Source: Candidatus Latescibacterota bacterium
Lineage (GTDB): Bacteria; JAAXHH01
NCBI GenBank assembly: GCA_022821085.1
Contig: JAJEEG010000006.1
Coordinates: forward strand, 1,695,330 to 1,759,329
DNA length: 64,000 nucleotides
Direction: 5' to 3'
Shown here: positions 45,610-54,984 of the stretch, one piece after another
Layout of the letters: each line of letters starts with the position of its first letter
How positions within the stretch are numbered: position 1 is the stretch's first letter
The notes under the pieces: generated by a model
What the model was told of the DNA's origin: nothing
Databases searched by the model: none
The model's input: only the letters and a program-made list of their open reading frames with translations
Position numbers and translations under genes: made by a program

Positions 45610-47730
45610 TCAATCGCCTATCCGGACGGCCTTCAACCGGTTGTTGCCATGGTCGCTGACGACGAGCACATCCTCTCCGTAAAAGCAAAGGCCATGGGGC
45701 TCGTTCAGCGGTGCGCGCTTCGCGGCCACCGGCCGGTCACGGTCGCCGTATTCACCGCTGCCGAAAACGGTCTCGAGGTCGCCGCTCTCCGCTATGCGAC
45801 GCACCCGGTTATTGCCTGAATCGGAGATGTACACGCGTCCCCGTGCGTCCAGGGCCAGTCCCCGGGGCGTCGAGATCGCGGCCTGTGAAGCCCGCGACCC
45901 GTCCGGCGAGAAACCCTCGTCTCCCGTGCCCGCAACGGTGGAAATGATCCCGGTATCCCCATCCACCCGCCGGATCACATGGTACCGGTCATCCGCGAAG
46001 TACAGGTGCCCGGATCCATCGACGCTGATGGCCGTCGGCGAACCTATTCGCGCCTGGATCGCCGGACCGCCGTCTCCCGAATATCCCTGCAGGCCGATGC
46101 CCGCAACGGTGGTGATGATACCGGTTCGGACGTCGAGGCGCCTGATGCGCCCGCAGCCGGCGTCGCCGATGAAAATGTCGTCGCCGGGGCCGTGGGCCAC
46201 CGCGAGGACGTGCATCAGGCACGCGCTCAGGGCAGGTCCGCCGTCGCCCTTGTCCCACTTGAAGGCCGCGCCCGCGACGTTGCGGATCACGCCGTCCCGA
46301 TCCACGCGACGCACGTGGCCGTGGCGGGTATCGGCAATGACCACCCGGCCCGAGCGGTCCACGGACACGTCGTGAGGGTTGCCGAGATGGGCATCGACCG
46401 CCGGACCGCCGTCGCCGCCGTAGGCCCGCGCGCCCGTACCCGCGATCGTCCGGATCACCCCGGTTTCCGGGTCGATGGCCCGGATGCGCTGGTTCCAGAC
46501 GTCCGCGACGAACAATGTGCCGTCCGGGCCGACCGACAGGCCGCCGGGCCCGTTCAGGAATCCCGCGGTGGCAGCCTCGCCGTCGTGCACACCCGTGCCG
46601 CCCAGGACCGTAGTGACGATCCCCGTATCGCCGTCGCAGCGTCGGAGCCGGCCGGAGCAATCGCCCCAGAACACCGTGCCGTCCGGGTCCGCGAAGATCC
46701 CCGCTTCCACGGAATTGCACCGGGTGACGGAACCGTGCAGGCCCTCCTCGCCGAACCCCGGTTCACCGGTGCCGGCCAGCGTCCGCACGATACCGGTCTC
46801 GCGCTCCACCTTGCGCACCCGGAATCCGTATTTCTCGCCGACGTATAAGTTGTCGAGGGCGTCCAGGCAGATGGCGTCCGGCATGAGCGTGCTCGCCTCC
46901 GCGGCCGGACCGCCGTCGCCGTTGGACGCGCGCTGGCCGTTGCCCAGTACCGTGTCGATGATCCCCGACTGCATGTCGATCCTGCGCACTCGGTCGTTGG
47001 AATTGTCGCACACGTACAGGTCGCCCCGGGAATCGAAGGCGAGGTGTTCAGGATGATAGAACCCCGCGTCGCGGGCCGGGCCGCCGTCGCCGTGATACCC
47101 GCCCAGGCTCAGTCCGGGCCCCCCGTACGGCCGGCTCTCTCCCCGCTCGGAGGGGTAATGCCGGGCGTGATGGCCGAAGACGGTCTCGACGATCCCGGTG
47201 TCCGCGTCGATACGCCGGATGTTGTTCGTCCACTCGCTGGACAGGAACACGTTGCCACCCCGGTCCACGGCCACGCCACAGGTGCAGTCGAGTTCCGCAT
47301 CCAGCGCCGGGCCGCCGTCGCCGCCCCGGCCAATCTTCCCGTTGCCGGCGACGCGGGAGACGATGCCGGTTTCGTAGTCGATGCGGCGGATCGTGTGGTT
47401 GCCCAGGTCGGAGAGATACAGGTTGCCGTGGCGGTCCTGGTACAGGTCATGGGGATGACGGAACCGTGCTTCGGCGGCCGGGCCGCCGTCGCCCGAGTCG
47501 CCCGCGACGCCGTCCCCGGCAAAGGCGTGGAGGATCCCGTCGCGATCGATGCGCCAGATGCGGTGCCATTGGTAGTCGATCACGACCAGGTCGCCGTCGG
47601 GCCGCCGCACCACGCCCATGGGCCAGCCGGCGTCGGCCTCCTTTGCCGGAACACCCGCGCGCTGGCCCACGCCGGCGATAACAATGGTTTCTCCGGCAGG
47701 CAGGTTCTTAAACCGATCAACAATGCGCAT
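45610..47730 (-). CDS. NHL-repeat beta-propeller protein
   Basis: A 706-residue protein made almost wholly of NHL repeats. The unit GDGGPA-(8-10)-P-x-x-(V)-x(4)-G-(N/R)-(L/V)-(Y/F)-(I/V)-(S/A)-D recurs about ten or more times, enough for two propellers. No signal peptide is visible from the ATG at 47730, although the ribosome-binding site is weak and a start farther upstream cannot be excluded. NHL propellers bind protein, RNA or carbohydrate; no enzymatic motif is seen. It is divergent from the MalY/PatB gene. Confidence 0.8.
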   Translation of the reverse strand: MRIVDRFKNLPAGETIVIAGVGQRAGVPAKEADAGWPMGVVRRPDGDLVVIDYQWHRIWRIDRDGILHAFAGDGVAGDSGDGGPAAEARFRHPHDLYQDRHGNLYLSDLGNHTIRRIDYETGIVSRVAGNGKIGRGGDGGPALDAELDCTCGVAVDRGGNVFLSSEWTNNIRRIDADTGIVETVFGHHARHYPSERGESRPYGGPGLSLGGYHGDGGPARDAGFYHPEHLAFDSRGDLYVCDNSNDRVRRIDMQSGIIDTVLGNGQRASNGDGGPAAEASTLMPDAICLDALDNLYVGEKYGFRVRKVERETGIVRTLAGTGEPGFGEEGLHGSVTRCNSVEAGIFADPDGTVFWGDCSGRLRRCDGDTGIVTTVLGGTGVHDGEAATAGFLNGPGGLSVGPDGTLFVADVWNQRIRAIDPETGVIRTIAGTGARAYGGDGGPAVDAHLGNPHDVSVDRSGRVVIADTRHGHVRRVDRDGVIRNVAGAAFKWDKGDGGPALSACLMHVLAVAHGPGDDIFIGDAGCGRIRRLDVRTGIITTVAGIGLQGYSGDGGPAIQARIGSPTAISVDGSGHLYFADDRYHVIRRVDGDTGIISTVAGTGDEGFSPDGSRASQAAISTPRGLALDARGRVYISDSGNNRVRRIAESGDLETVFGSGEYGDRDRPVAAKRAPLNEPHGLCFYGEDVLVVSDHGNNRLKAVRIGD

Positions 47731-48037
47731 GTGTGTGGGCGTAACCCGGCGCCTTTCCGACGTGCCCGCGTGAAGGGTGTCCAAATTACCCGTGCGACAG
47801 ACGATAGCGATCCGGCGATTGCGTATTCTTACGCGGCATCCAAGGCAGTGAAGACGGCGGAACGGACAGGCGGCCGCCGAGTCAACATGGTACTGACTCC
47901 GACTACGCAAGGCAACCGTTAAATGCAATTTGACAGCGCCACCGCGACCGGTTAACATACGACGCCGAACGGCCGCCTTCTACACGACTTTAGTACAGCC
48001 TTTACACCTCCCCGAACCGATGGAGAATCCCTTCCCG
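47731..48037. other. Divergent promoter region between NHL and MalY/PatB genes
   Basis: About 300 bases between two divergent starts. It should hold both promoters. Open frames across it belong to the longer, unsupported forms of both neighbours. No repeat or RNA gene is visible. Confidence 0.4.
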
Positions 48038-49264
48038 ATGAACTATGATTTCGACCAGCGCATCAATCGCAACGGAACCAATTCGTACAAGTGGGACTAT
48101 GTCAAGCGGGACGGAGCCATTGTCCCGTGGGACGAGACCGACGCCAGCCGTCACGAGCGGCCCGTGCTTCCGCTGTGGGTAGCGGACATGGACTTTCCGT
48201 GCCCGCAGCCGGTGGTGGACGCCGTGAAAGAAATCGCAAACCTGGGCGTCTACGGGTACGCATTCCCGCCGCCGTCCTACTACGATGCCGTGGTGCGGTG
48301 GATGAAACGGCGCCATGACTGGTCCGTCGATCCCGACACCATCTGCTTTACCCCGGGCATCGTACCCGCCCTCCACATGCTGGTCTCGGCTTACACGAAA
48401 CCCGGCGACAAGGTGCTGGTGCAGCCGCCGGTGTACTATCCCTTCTACCATGCCATCGAGCACCTGCAGGCGCGCCCGGCGCTGAACCCGCTCCAATACC
48501 GGGACGGCCGCTACTACATGGACTTCGACGATCTCGAAAGAAAATGCGCTGATCCGGAGGTCAGGATGGCCATCCTCTGCCATCCCCACAACCCGGTCGG
48601 GCGGATCTGGACCCGGGAGGAGTTGCGTCGCTTTGGGCGAATCTGCATGGACAACGACGTGCTGGTCGTGTCCGACGAGATCCACGGCGACCTGATCCTG
48701 GGCAACCGGGACTTTACGCCGTACGCCACGCTGGGTGCGGAATACGAGGAACGGTCGATCATCTGCACCTCGCCCAGCAAGACCTTCAACCTCGCCGCGC
48801 TGCAGGCGTCGAACATGATGATTCAGGACCCGGAACTCCGGGAGCCCTTCCAGCTGACCGTCCGCAATGCCGGCATCTTCACGCTGAACCCCTTCGGCAT
48901 CGCGGCCGTTGAGGCCGCCTACGATCACGGCGAGGAATGGCTGGAGCAACTGCTGTCCTACCTGGAGGGGAACTACCGGTTTCTCGAGTCCTTCTTCCGC
49001 GATCGGCTGCCCGGCATACCCGTCATCGAAACGGAAGGCACCTATCTCGTGTGGGTGGATTTCACGAGCCTGGGGCTGGACAAGGATGCCCTGCAGTGTC
49101 TCATGATGGAGGAGGCGCGCGTCTTTCTCGATGAAGGGTATATCTTCGGCCCGGAAGGCGAGGGCTTCGAGCGGATCAACATCGCCTGCCCCCGGTCGAT
49201 CCTCGCTGAAGCGCTGGAAAGGATCGAGGCGGCGGTGAAGGGGCTGGAGACGAAGCTGCGTTGA
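48038..49264 (+). CDS. patB: MalY/PatB-like cystathionine beta-lyase/aminotransferase
   Basis: A 408-residue PLP enzyme. The N-terminus YDFDQRINRNGTNSYKWD matches MalY/PatB almost position by position, which fixes the start at 48038. The PLP lysine is K248 in TSPSKTFNLAALQ, and VVSDEIHGDL carries the cofactor aspartate. PatB and MalY cleave cystathionine or cysteine conjugates to thiol, pyruvate and ammonia; MalY also regulates MalT in E. coli. The role here is probably C-S lysis in sulfur metabolism. Confidence 0.88.
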   Translation: MNYDFDQRINRNGTNSYKWDYVKRDGAIVPWDETDASRHERPVLPLWVADMDFPCPQPVVDAVKEIANLGVYGYAFPPPSYYDAVVRWMKRRHDWSVDPDTICFTPGIVPALHMLVSAYTKPGDKVLVQPPVYYPFYHAIEHLQARPALNPLQYRDGRYYMDFDDLERKCADPEVRMAILCHPHNPVGRIWTREELRRFGRICMDNDVLVVSDEIHGDLILGNRDFTPYATLGAEYEERSIICTSPSKTFNLAALQASNMMIQDPELREPFQLTVRNAGIFTLNPFGIAAVEAAYDHGEEWLEQLLSYLEGNYRFLESFFRDRLPGIPVIETEGTYLVWVDFTSLGLDKDALQCLMMEEARVFLDEGYIFGPEGEGFERINIACPRSILAEALERIEAAVKGLETKLR

Positions 49265-49290
49265 TTAATTACCGAACTGGTGAGCGGCGG

Positions 49291-52245
49291 TTACACCGAA
49301 TCCGCAGCTGAGATGATGGATTCTGTTATTCCACCTACGCCTGACGGCCAGCAGGACCGCCAGGGCTTGCCATCGCAGGCCTTCCGTATCTCGCGGCCCA
49401 GATGCGTACGCATGAAGCGCATCAGCACCAACACGTCGTGCCCTTCCAGCTCCCTTCTAACCCTCTCAAGGTGCGGCGGCCAGTTGCCGCTCCAACCCGA
49501 GAAGATGAATTTCACTTCCACGTGGGGTGCGCGTTCCTTGAGCTGCTCCCGGATCGCTGGCTCCATCTTCTCCTGGTTTTCGTTTCCACCGACGAAAAGT
49601 ACCCGTACCTGCCGCGTCCTCCGCCTCGGGGTGCTGCCAACCTTTCCGGACTCGACTGATTCGTACTGACTTATCACCCCGTCCAGACGGCTCTTCACAT
49701 CCTGGTACAGCGAATCAGGAAGCCCGTAGGCGCACATGTTCTCGTAGATACTCTTCGCCTCGTCGACGTTGCCCATCGTCAGCGCTTCATGGAACAGCGG
49801 AACCGCTTTCGCCATGGCGTTTTCAAGGTCTCCCCTCGCTTCGAGGCAACGGACCTGGGCAACCACCGCCTCATTCTTTTCCCAGGCTGGTTGGAGTTTC
49901 TCGATATCCATCAGCAGGTCGTGGAAGGTCTCCTCTCCGACTCCACCTATAGCCAGCATTTCCAACTCGTCAAGGGCGTTCCGGGCGTCCTCGTGGCGTC
50001 TGGCCTTCATGCAACCCTCGAAACACCTTTGCAGGTCCGCTGCTGCAGCTTCAGTCTTTCCGAGTTTTTGGGCCCGACGGCGAAGCGCCTTTGTAACCGG
50101 TTCGGTGGATTGGGCCGAGTCGAGGTCCGCGAGGACGTCCAGCGCCGCACCTTGATCCGATTCGAGAACGGTCGCGCAGAAATCCGACTGCACGTCAGCG
50201 GTTCCCAGTAGCTCGAACCCCTCTGCGGCCGGCTTGATCAGGTAGGCGGGAATGGGTGTACCTGCAGCCACGGCATTCGAAATTATGCGTGCGGCGTAGG
50301 ACAGGTCTCCAACGGATTCCACCTGCGCTGCCTTGGAGATACCGGCGTACAAATCCGCTCTGCTCGCAAGGGGCGATCCATAGGACGGCTTTCGACTGTT
50401 GAAGAGACCGCGAGCCCGTTCGAGATGAAAAGCTGCCGAGGAATAGTCTCCGTCTGCGAGAGCGAGTACCCCGAGGCAGTAGTGGCCATGGCCCGAGTAG
50501 TGTACGTCATTGCCAATGGACTCCTGAAACATTTCTTCACCCGCCCGAAGTCGCTCTATGAAATCACCTGCCGCATCCTGCTCAAGGGGAAGGCATACCT
50601 CCTCCAACTCGGCGAATCCGCCTTCAAGCAACCCGAGATCCGCGCAAATCATGGCCCGGATTTCCGGATTCGGGTTCATTTCGAGTATATCCCTCAGGAG
50701 TTTCTCGGCCTGTTCGTGCTCGTTCAACTTGCGCAACGTGTGCGCCTGTCTCCGCCGTACCGTAAGAAACCGGTCATTCCCCTGCGGGAATCCGAGGTTC
50801 CGAAGCATGTACTCAGCGTCCATCAACAGGGCAAAGACCACCCGCGCTTCGCCGGGACGCTCCCTTCGAAGCAAATCCGTGCCGGTATCCAGCAGAACCT
50901 CGAAAAGCTTGCTTTCCGGGTCCCGTAGTGCAGCGGTCTTCACGAAATCGGCCGTTTCGGTATGACGGTCTGCATCCCTCAACGCCTGTACGACGTGTTC
51001 GACCGCTTCATCCGAAGCCGCGTCTGTGCCGTCGCCTAGACTCCGTACGATCGGTTCGTCGTCATAGTGCCGTACAATACCAGCGAAATCCGACAGATAT
51101 ACCCTGCCTCGAATGACGCCCGCCCAGTACCAACGGATGGCTTCCGGTCCAGCACTGTAATTAGGACTTCGTCCAAACACCGAGTCAGCGAATCCCCTAC
51201 TAAAATAGGACTGAGGTCGGTCCGAGTTCAGTGCCGCGAGTTCATTCACTATCTCGTCGGTTTGTTCGGCCTGTAGACTACCGGTGACCCTGTTACGCGC
51301 GTCGATTATCGCCTTATGAACGAGACGGTCAAGCCCAGACAGGCGGACGGGACGTATTTCGAACTCGGCCCGGTGTGGAGTTGGGGAAACTCCACCGCTT
51401 GTATCGTCCGAGTTACCGTCTTCGCGGCCTTCGTGCGCACCGTTCTCAACCTTTTTCGCCCGATCCGTATCGTTTTCGATTGATTCAGCCTGACCTGTGC
51501 CGGCGTCCCCTTCGGTGTCACCTTCCATTTCAGCGACGGCATCCTTTTCCGTGCCGGCATCCTTTTCGGCGTCTAAAAGCCGTTCAGCAACACCGTCTCC
51601 TTCAGCGACGATCCCACGGGTAGGATTGGTGGTGTTTGAACTTGCAAGGTCGCCAGATACATCGCCCGTCGTATACTTCACCCCGGTTGATTCCTCTCCG
51701 TCGTTCCTGTCATCCGCGTCGGCCTTCACGGCATTTCTCGTCCACTGCCAGAGAGGGGCTTTGGGTAAGTTTCCCTGGCATATCAGCGTAAGGATGAACA
51801 GGACCGCAGAACGAATACCGAAGACCCTCCGAACCCGGTCTGCCGCAGTGTGGATAGACTTCTCGGATGCAACCTGTTCCAGGCCATCCCCAGCCAGTCC
51901 GTCCTCGTTCGGGACGCCCAACGCATCTAGAAAGACTCGCGATGCGCCTTCTTGCCCAATCCATAGACCATAGAATAGCCAATTCGGGATCGGTAGTGGC
52001 ATCGACAGGCGACGGAGGGCTTCGACGATCTTTTCGTTGTCCCAGCCATCCACAGTTTTTTTGCGAAACCGATGCGCGTCGGCGACGATGCCCACCATTG
52101 CATCACGGGTACGTTCCGATCCCACTGCATACGACAAAGCAGACCGCTTCTCGTCGTCCGCCAGCGTCTGCCACAGTCGATTGGAGTTTAGCTTCCGGGG
52201 AACTTCGATCAGGTCTCGAATGGGTTGAGGAATACGATCAGGCAT
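49291..52245 (-). CDS. Large helical-repeat protein with DUF2325-like C-terminal domain
   Basis: A 984-residue protein in four parts. Residues 1-190 form a helical domain with aromatic stretches (PIPNWLFYGLWIGQE). Residues 195-290 are a low-complexity acidic spacer. Residues 300-870 are TPR-like helical repeats (AYMLRNLG, LRKLNEHEQAEKLLRDIL, YSSAAFHLERARGLF). The last 100 residues (VRVLFVGGNENQEKMEPAI to the end) look like DUF2325, a Rossmann-like domain with a GG loop. It is divergent from an AAA/TOPRIM-type pair, which suggests a conflict or defence role, but nothing in the protein proves it. Function unknown. Confidence 0.65.
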   Translation of the reverse strand: MPDRIPQPIRDLIEVPRKLNSNRLWQTLADDEKRSALSYAVGSERTRDAMVGIVADAHRFRKKTVDGWDNEKIVEALRRLSMPLPIPNWLFYGLWIGQEGASRVFLDALGVPNEDGLAGDGLEQVASEKSIHTAADRVRRVFGIRSAVLFILTLICQGNLPKAPLWQWTRNAVKADADDRNDGEESTGVKYTTGDVSGDLASSNTTNPTRGIVAEGDGVAERLLDAEKDAGTEKDAVAEMEGDTEGDAGTGQAESIENDTDRAKKVENGAHEGREDGNSDDTSGGVSPTPHRAEFEIRPVRLSGLDRLVHKAIIDARNRVTGSLQAEQTDEIVNELAALNSDRPQSYFSRGFADSVFGRSPNYSAGPEAIRWYWAGVIRGRVYLSDFAGIVRHYDDEPIVRSLGDGTDAASDEAVEHVVQALRDADRHTETADFVKTAALRDPESKLFEVLLDTGTDLLRRERPGEARVVFALLMDAEYMLRNLGFPQGNDRFLTVRRRQAHTLRKLNEHEQAEKLLRDILEMNPNPEIRAMICADLGLLEGGFAELEEVCLPLEQDAAGDFIERLRAGEEMFQESIGNDVHYSGHGHYCLGVLALADGDYSSAAFHLERARGLFNSRKPSYGSPLASRADLYAGISKAAQVESVGDLSYAARIISNAVAAGTPIPAYLIKPAAEGFELLGTADVQSDFCATVLESDQGAALDVLADLDSAQSTEPVTKALRRRAQKLGKTEAAAADLQRCFEGCMKARRHEDARNALDELEMLAIGGVGEETFHDLLMDIEKLQPAWEKNEAVVAQVRCLEARGDLENAMAKAVPLFHEALTMGNVDEAKSIYENMCAYGLPDSLYQDVKSRLDGVISQYESVESGKVGSTPRRRTRQVRVLFVGGNENQEKMEPAIREQLKERAPHVEVKFIFSGWSGNWPPHLERVRRELEGHDVLVLMRFMRTHLGREIRKACDGKPWRSCWPSGVGGITESIISAADSV

Positions 52246-52943
52246 GTTCCATTTTCGTCTGTTGTGTAATGGCCAATCTCAACTCGATTTCATTGTAGAG
52301 CTATATTCGAAAGGGCCGTCTATCAGACCTAAACGTGTCATGAAGTTGCGGCAACCAACTGACGCGGCGTACTGAACGCGTAGTAATCAGGCGAACAACG
52401 TGAACTCCGGCATCTCAATCCGATCCAGGTTACGGGGAAGACCTTAATGTTTTCGAAAACGAAGTAAACACACAGCGACGGTTTCAGTCAAGACGTACCG
52501 CACTGGAAATCGGGACGAAAATCAAGCTGGGGCTATGGCTGATACACGGGCCCGTCCGAGATCTGCCGTCTGTACATAGTCCCCGGTTGTATATAAGTAT
52601 TTTCTACCTGTGGGCTTGTCGATGTCGTCCTGGAATTCATTGCCGGGATGGTCTCCAGTGTGCGAAACCGATACTACCAAATGCCCCGATACTATATATG
52701 TTTTGCTGTCGATTCGATTCCACTCGGTATATCTTGACAATTCCCTCGGACTCGGAGAACGTAGATAATCGGAGACCGTGGATGAACTGAACGAGATTCT
52801 GACGGAGATTTCCTACGAGTTAAAACTAGAATGAATTCGCAAGGTTAGGCTGATGCGGGTTGTGTTTGATCATTCATCCAAAACAACGTAAGGCCCGTTG
52901 GGTCACCTGAAGAAACGCGCTTTCAGCTCAAAGGGGCGGTCCA
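52246..52943. other. 698-base gap between divergent repeat-protein and AAA genes
   Basis: This stretch is somewhat more AT-rich than the surrounding chromosome. It contains short open frames (for example 52522-52740 on the minus strand) with no recognisable domain or good start signal, so none is called. It probably holds the two promoters. No tRNA, repeat array or terminator is evident. Confidence 0.4.
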
Positions 52944-54122
52944 ATGCCATTCATACAACGCCTGCGCTTTGGCGGACTGCTGTCTTTTCCTCCAGACATG
53001 GGGTTCTTCGAGCTACACCCTCTGAATGTCCTGATAGGTCCGAACACGTCAGGTAAATCCAACTTCGTAGAAGCACTGGAACTCTTACGCGCGCTTCCGG
53101 TGGATTTCTCCGCTGCGATCCGGGACGGGGGAGGTGCCGAGGAATGGCTGTGGAAGGGCTGTAAACCGCCGGCTCCGGCGACATTAGAAGTCGAGACCGG
53201 TCCTGGCATGGAAACCGGTCGACCGTTGCGGTATCGTCTATCGTTCACTGCGGTGCGCCAGCGGGTTCAGATCCTCGACGAGGCTATCGAGGAAGCATAT
53301 ACTAAGCGGGGAGTCGATCCCTACTTCTACTATACGTTTCAACAAGGACACCCTGTGATCAATGTTCAGGTCCCAGGAGGACAAGTATCCGAGAGACAGG
53401 TACAGTGGGATAATCCTTCGCTGGATCAGTCCGTTCTAGCACAAAGAAAAGATGCTTATCACTATCCGGAACTTTACTGGCTTGGTTTGAGATTCCAGTC
53501 GATCCAGACGTTCCGGGAATGGACGTTCGGTCGCTACGGCTCACTTCGATGGCCGCAACGAGCCGATCTTCCGGAGAACTGGCTGCTTCCCGATTCCAGC
53601 AATCTCCCTATGGTACTCAACTACATTGAACATCACTCGGGACTGGTCTTCAATGAGTACCTGAAACAGTTCTTCCCCCGATTCGAGCGTATGTCCACGT
53701 CGATCTCGGGGGGCACCGTGCAATTCTATCTTCACGAATCCGGCTTCGGCAGGCCAATCCCCGCGACCCGTCTGTCCGACGGCACTATCAGATTCATCGC
53801 GCTTCTAGCGATTCTACTCACCCCGACGCCCCCATCACTGGTATGCATCGAGGAACCTGAACTCGGACTGCATCCCGACTCGGTGGCGCTGCTCGCCGAT
53901 CTGCTGGTTGATGCTTCTGACCGTATGCAACTTGTGGTCACCACACATTCCGATGCCCTGGTGTCGGCGCTGACCAGTCATCCAGAATCCGTTGTCGCCT
54001 GTGAACGTCCCGGGGCCGCCACCGAGTTGCGCCGCCTCGATTCAGAACGTCTGGCCGATTGGCTCAAGGACTATCGACTCGGTGACTTGTGGCGCATGGG
54101 CGAGATCGGGGCGAACCCTTGA
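52944..54122 (+). CDS. AAA_21-type ATPase, OLD/RecF-like, putative defence ATPase
   Basis: A 392-residue ABC-type AAA ATPase. Walker A is GPNTSGKS at 32-39, the signature is LSDGTIRFIALLAIL, Walker B is CIEEPELGLHPD and the switch histidine is in TTHSDALVS. There is no coiled coil, only a short lobe, so it is a small RecF/OLD-like ATPase. Its stop overlaps the start of the DUF4276-like gene (TTGA), indicating coupled translation. Pairs of this ATPase with a TOPRIM-type partner occur in defence islands; the role is inferred. Confidence 0.8.
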   Translation: MPFIQRLRFGGLLSFPPDMGFFELHPLNVLIGPNTSGKSNFVEALELLRALPVDFSAAIRDGGGAEEWLWKGCKPPAPATLEVETGPGMETGRPLRYRLSFTAVRQRVQILDEAIEEAYTKRGVDPYFYYTFQQGHPVINVQVPGGQVSERQVQWDNPSLDQSVLAQRKDAYHYPELYWLGLRFQSIQTFREWTFGRYGSLRWPQRADLPENWLLPDSSNLPMVLNYIEHHSGLVFNEYLKQFFPRFERMSTSISGGTVQFYLHESGFGRPIPATRLSDGTIRFIALLAILLTPTPPSLVCIEEPELGLHPDSVALLADLLVDASDRMQLVVTTHSDALVSALTSHPESVVACERPGAATELRRLDSERLADWLKDYRLGDLWRMGEIGANP

Positions 54123-54754
54123 GGAGTATAAGCATCTACCTTGAAGGCGGAGGTGATACTGCCGGATCCAGGGCGGCACTCCGCCAGGGAATGGATGCGT
54201 TCCTGCAGCCACTGAAACAAGCAGCCAGAGACAAGTCCCTGCGGTGGAAACTTGTCGCCTGCGGCTCGCGCGGGGAAGCATACAACGGGTTTCGAAACGC
54301 CGTTGACAAAGGTAATGCTGATGGGGTGATCGTCTTACTGGTGGACGCGGAAGAGGATGTAAATCAATCGGCCTCCGAACACCTGCGAAATCGGGATGAC
54401 TGGGATTTCAGCTTTGCGACCGAAACCGGAGTTCACCTTGACGAAGTAGTCCATCTAATGGTCCAGACGATGGAAACCTGGATCGTGGCGGATCCGCTTA
54501 CGTTAGGCGTTTACTACGGTCAGGGATTCAGGAAAAGTTCGCTATCCAGAGCGCAGAACCTTGAGACCGTTTCCAAGAATGAAATAGCACGCGGATTGAG
54601 AGAGGCGACAAAGAAGACCCAGAAAGGACCTTATCACAAGATCAATCACGCAGGCGATCTAATGCGCCGGATCGATACGGAAAGTGTGAAGGGACGCTGT
54701 CGTCATTGCCGCCTGTTGTTTGAGAAGCTTGGCCAACTGGTCGAAGCGGCCTGA
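54119..54754 (+). CDS. DUF4276-like (TOPRIM-type) partner of the AAA ATPase
   Basis: A 211-residue protein. The TOPRIM-like motifs are YLEGGGD near residue 7 and LLVDAEED near residue 83, matching the acidic Glu and DxD/DxE positions. The middle part (EVVHLMVQTMETWIVADP) matches DUF4276, where MVQxMExWxxAD is typical. The TTG at 54119 overlaps the ATPase stop; a GTG at 54089 is an alternative start. It is likely a nuclease-like effector or partner regulated by the ATPase. Confidence 0.7.
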   Translation: MRSISIYLEGGGDTAGSRAALRQGMDAFLQPLKQAARDKSLRWKLVACGSRGEAYNGFRNAVDKGNADGVIVLLVDAEEDVNQSASEHLRNRDDWDFSFATETGVHLDEVVHLMVQTMETWIVADPLTLGVYYGQGFRKSSLSRAQNLETVSKNEIARGLREATKKTQKGPYHKINHAGDLMRRIDTESVKGRCRHCRLLFEKLGQLVEAA

Positions 54755-54984
54755 AATCCATGATTTGCTCTCGATACAATGATGTTCCCAGAAACCGTGT
54801 AATGTGAATAGGACAGTGCCCCTTTCTCTATAAGCTCTCCCGGTAAATCCCCCGATGTTCATGCAATGCGACGGTTAGATACAACTGTTGTCATCCCACC
54901 GGCATTTTGTATCTTCTTAGTTACAATTCTTAACTATTCTGTTTCGTGTCGATTACGATGGCGATATGTGTGAAAGGACGCGGC

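Noticed and set aside
52522-52740. 72-codon minus-strand open frame between the divergent defence-type genes
   Set aside because: No homology can be recognised and no good start signal is present.
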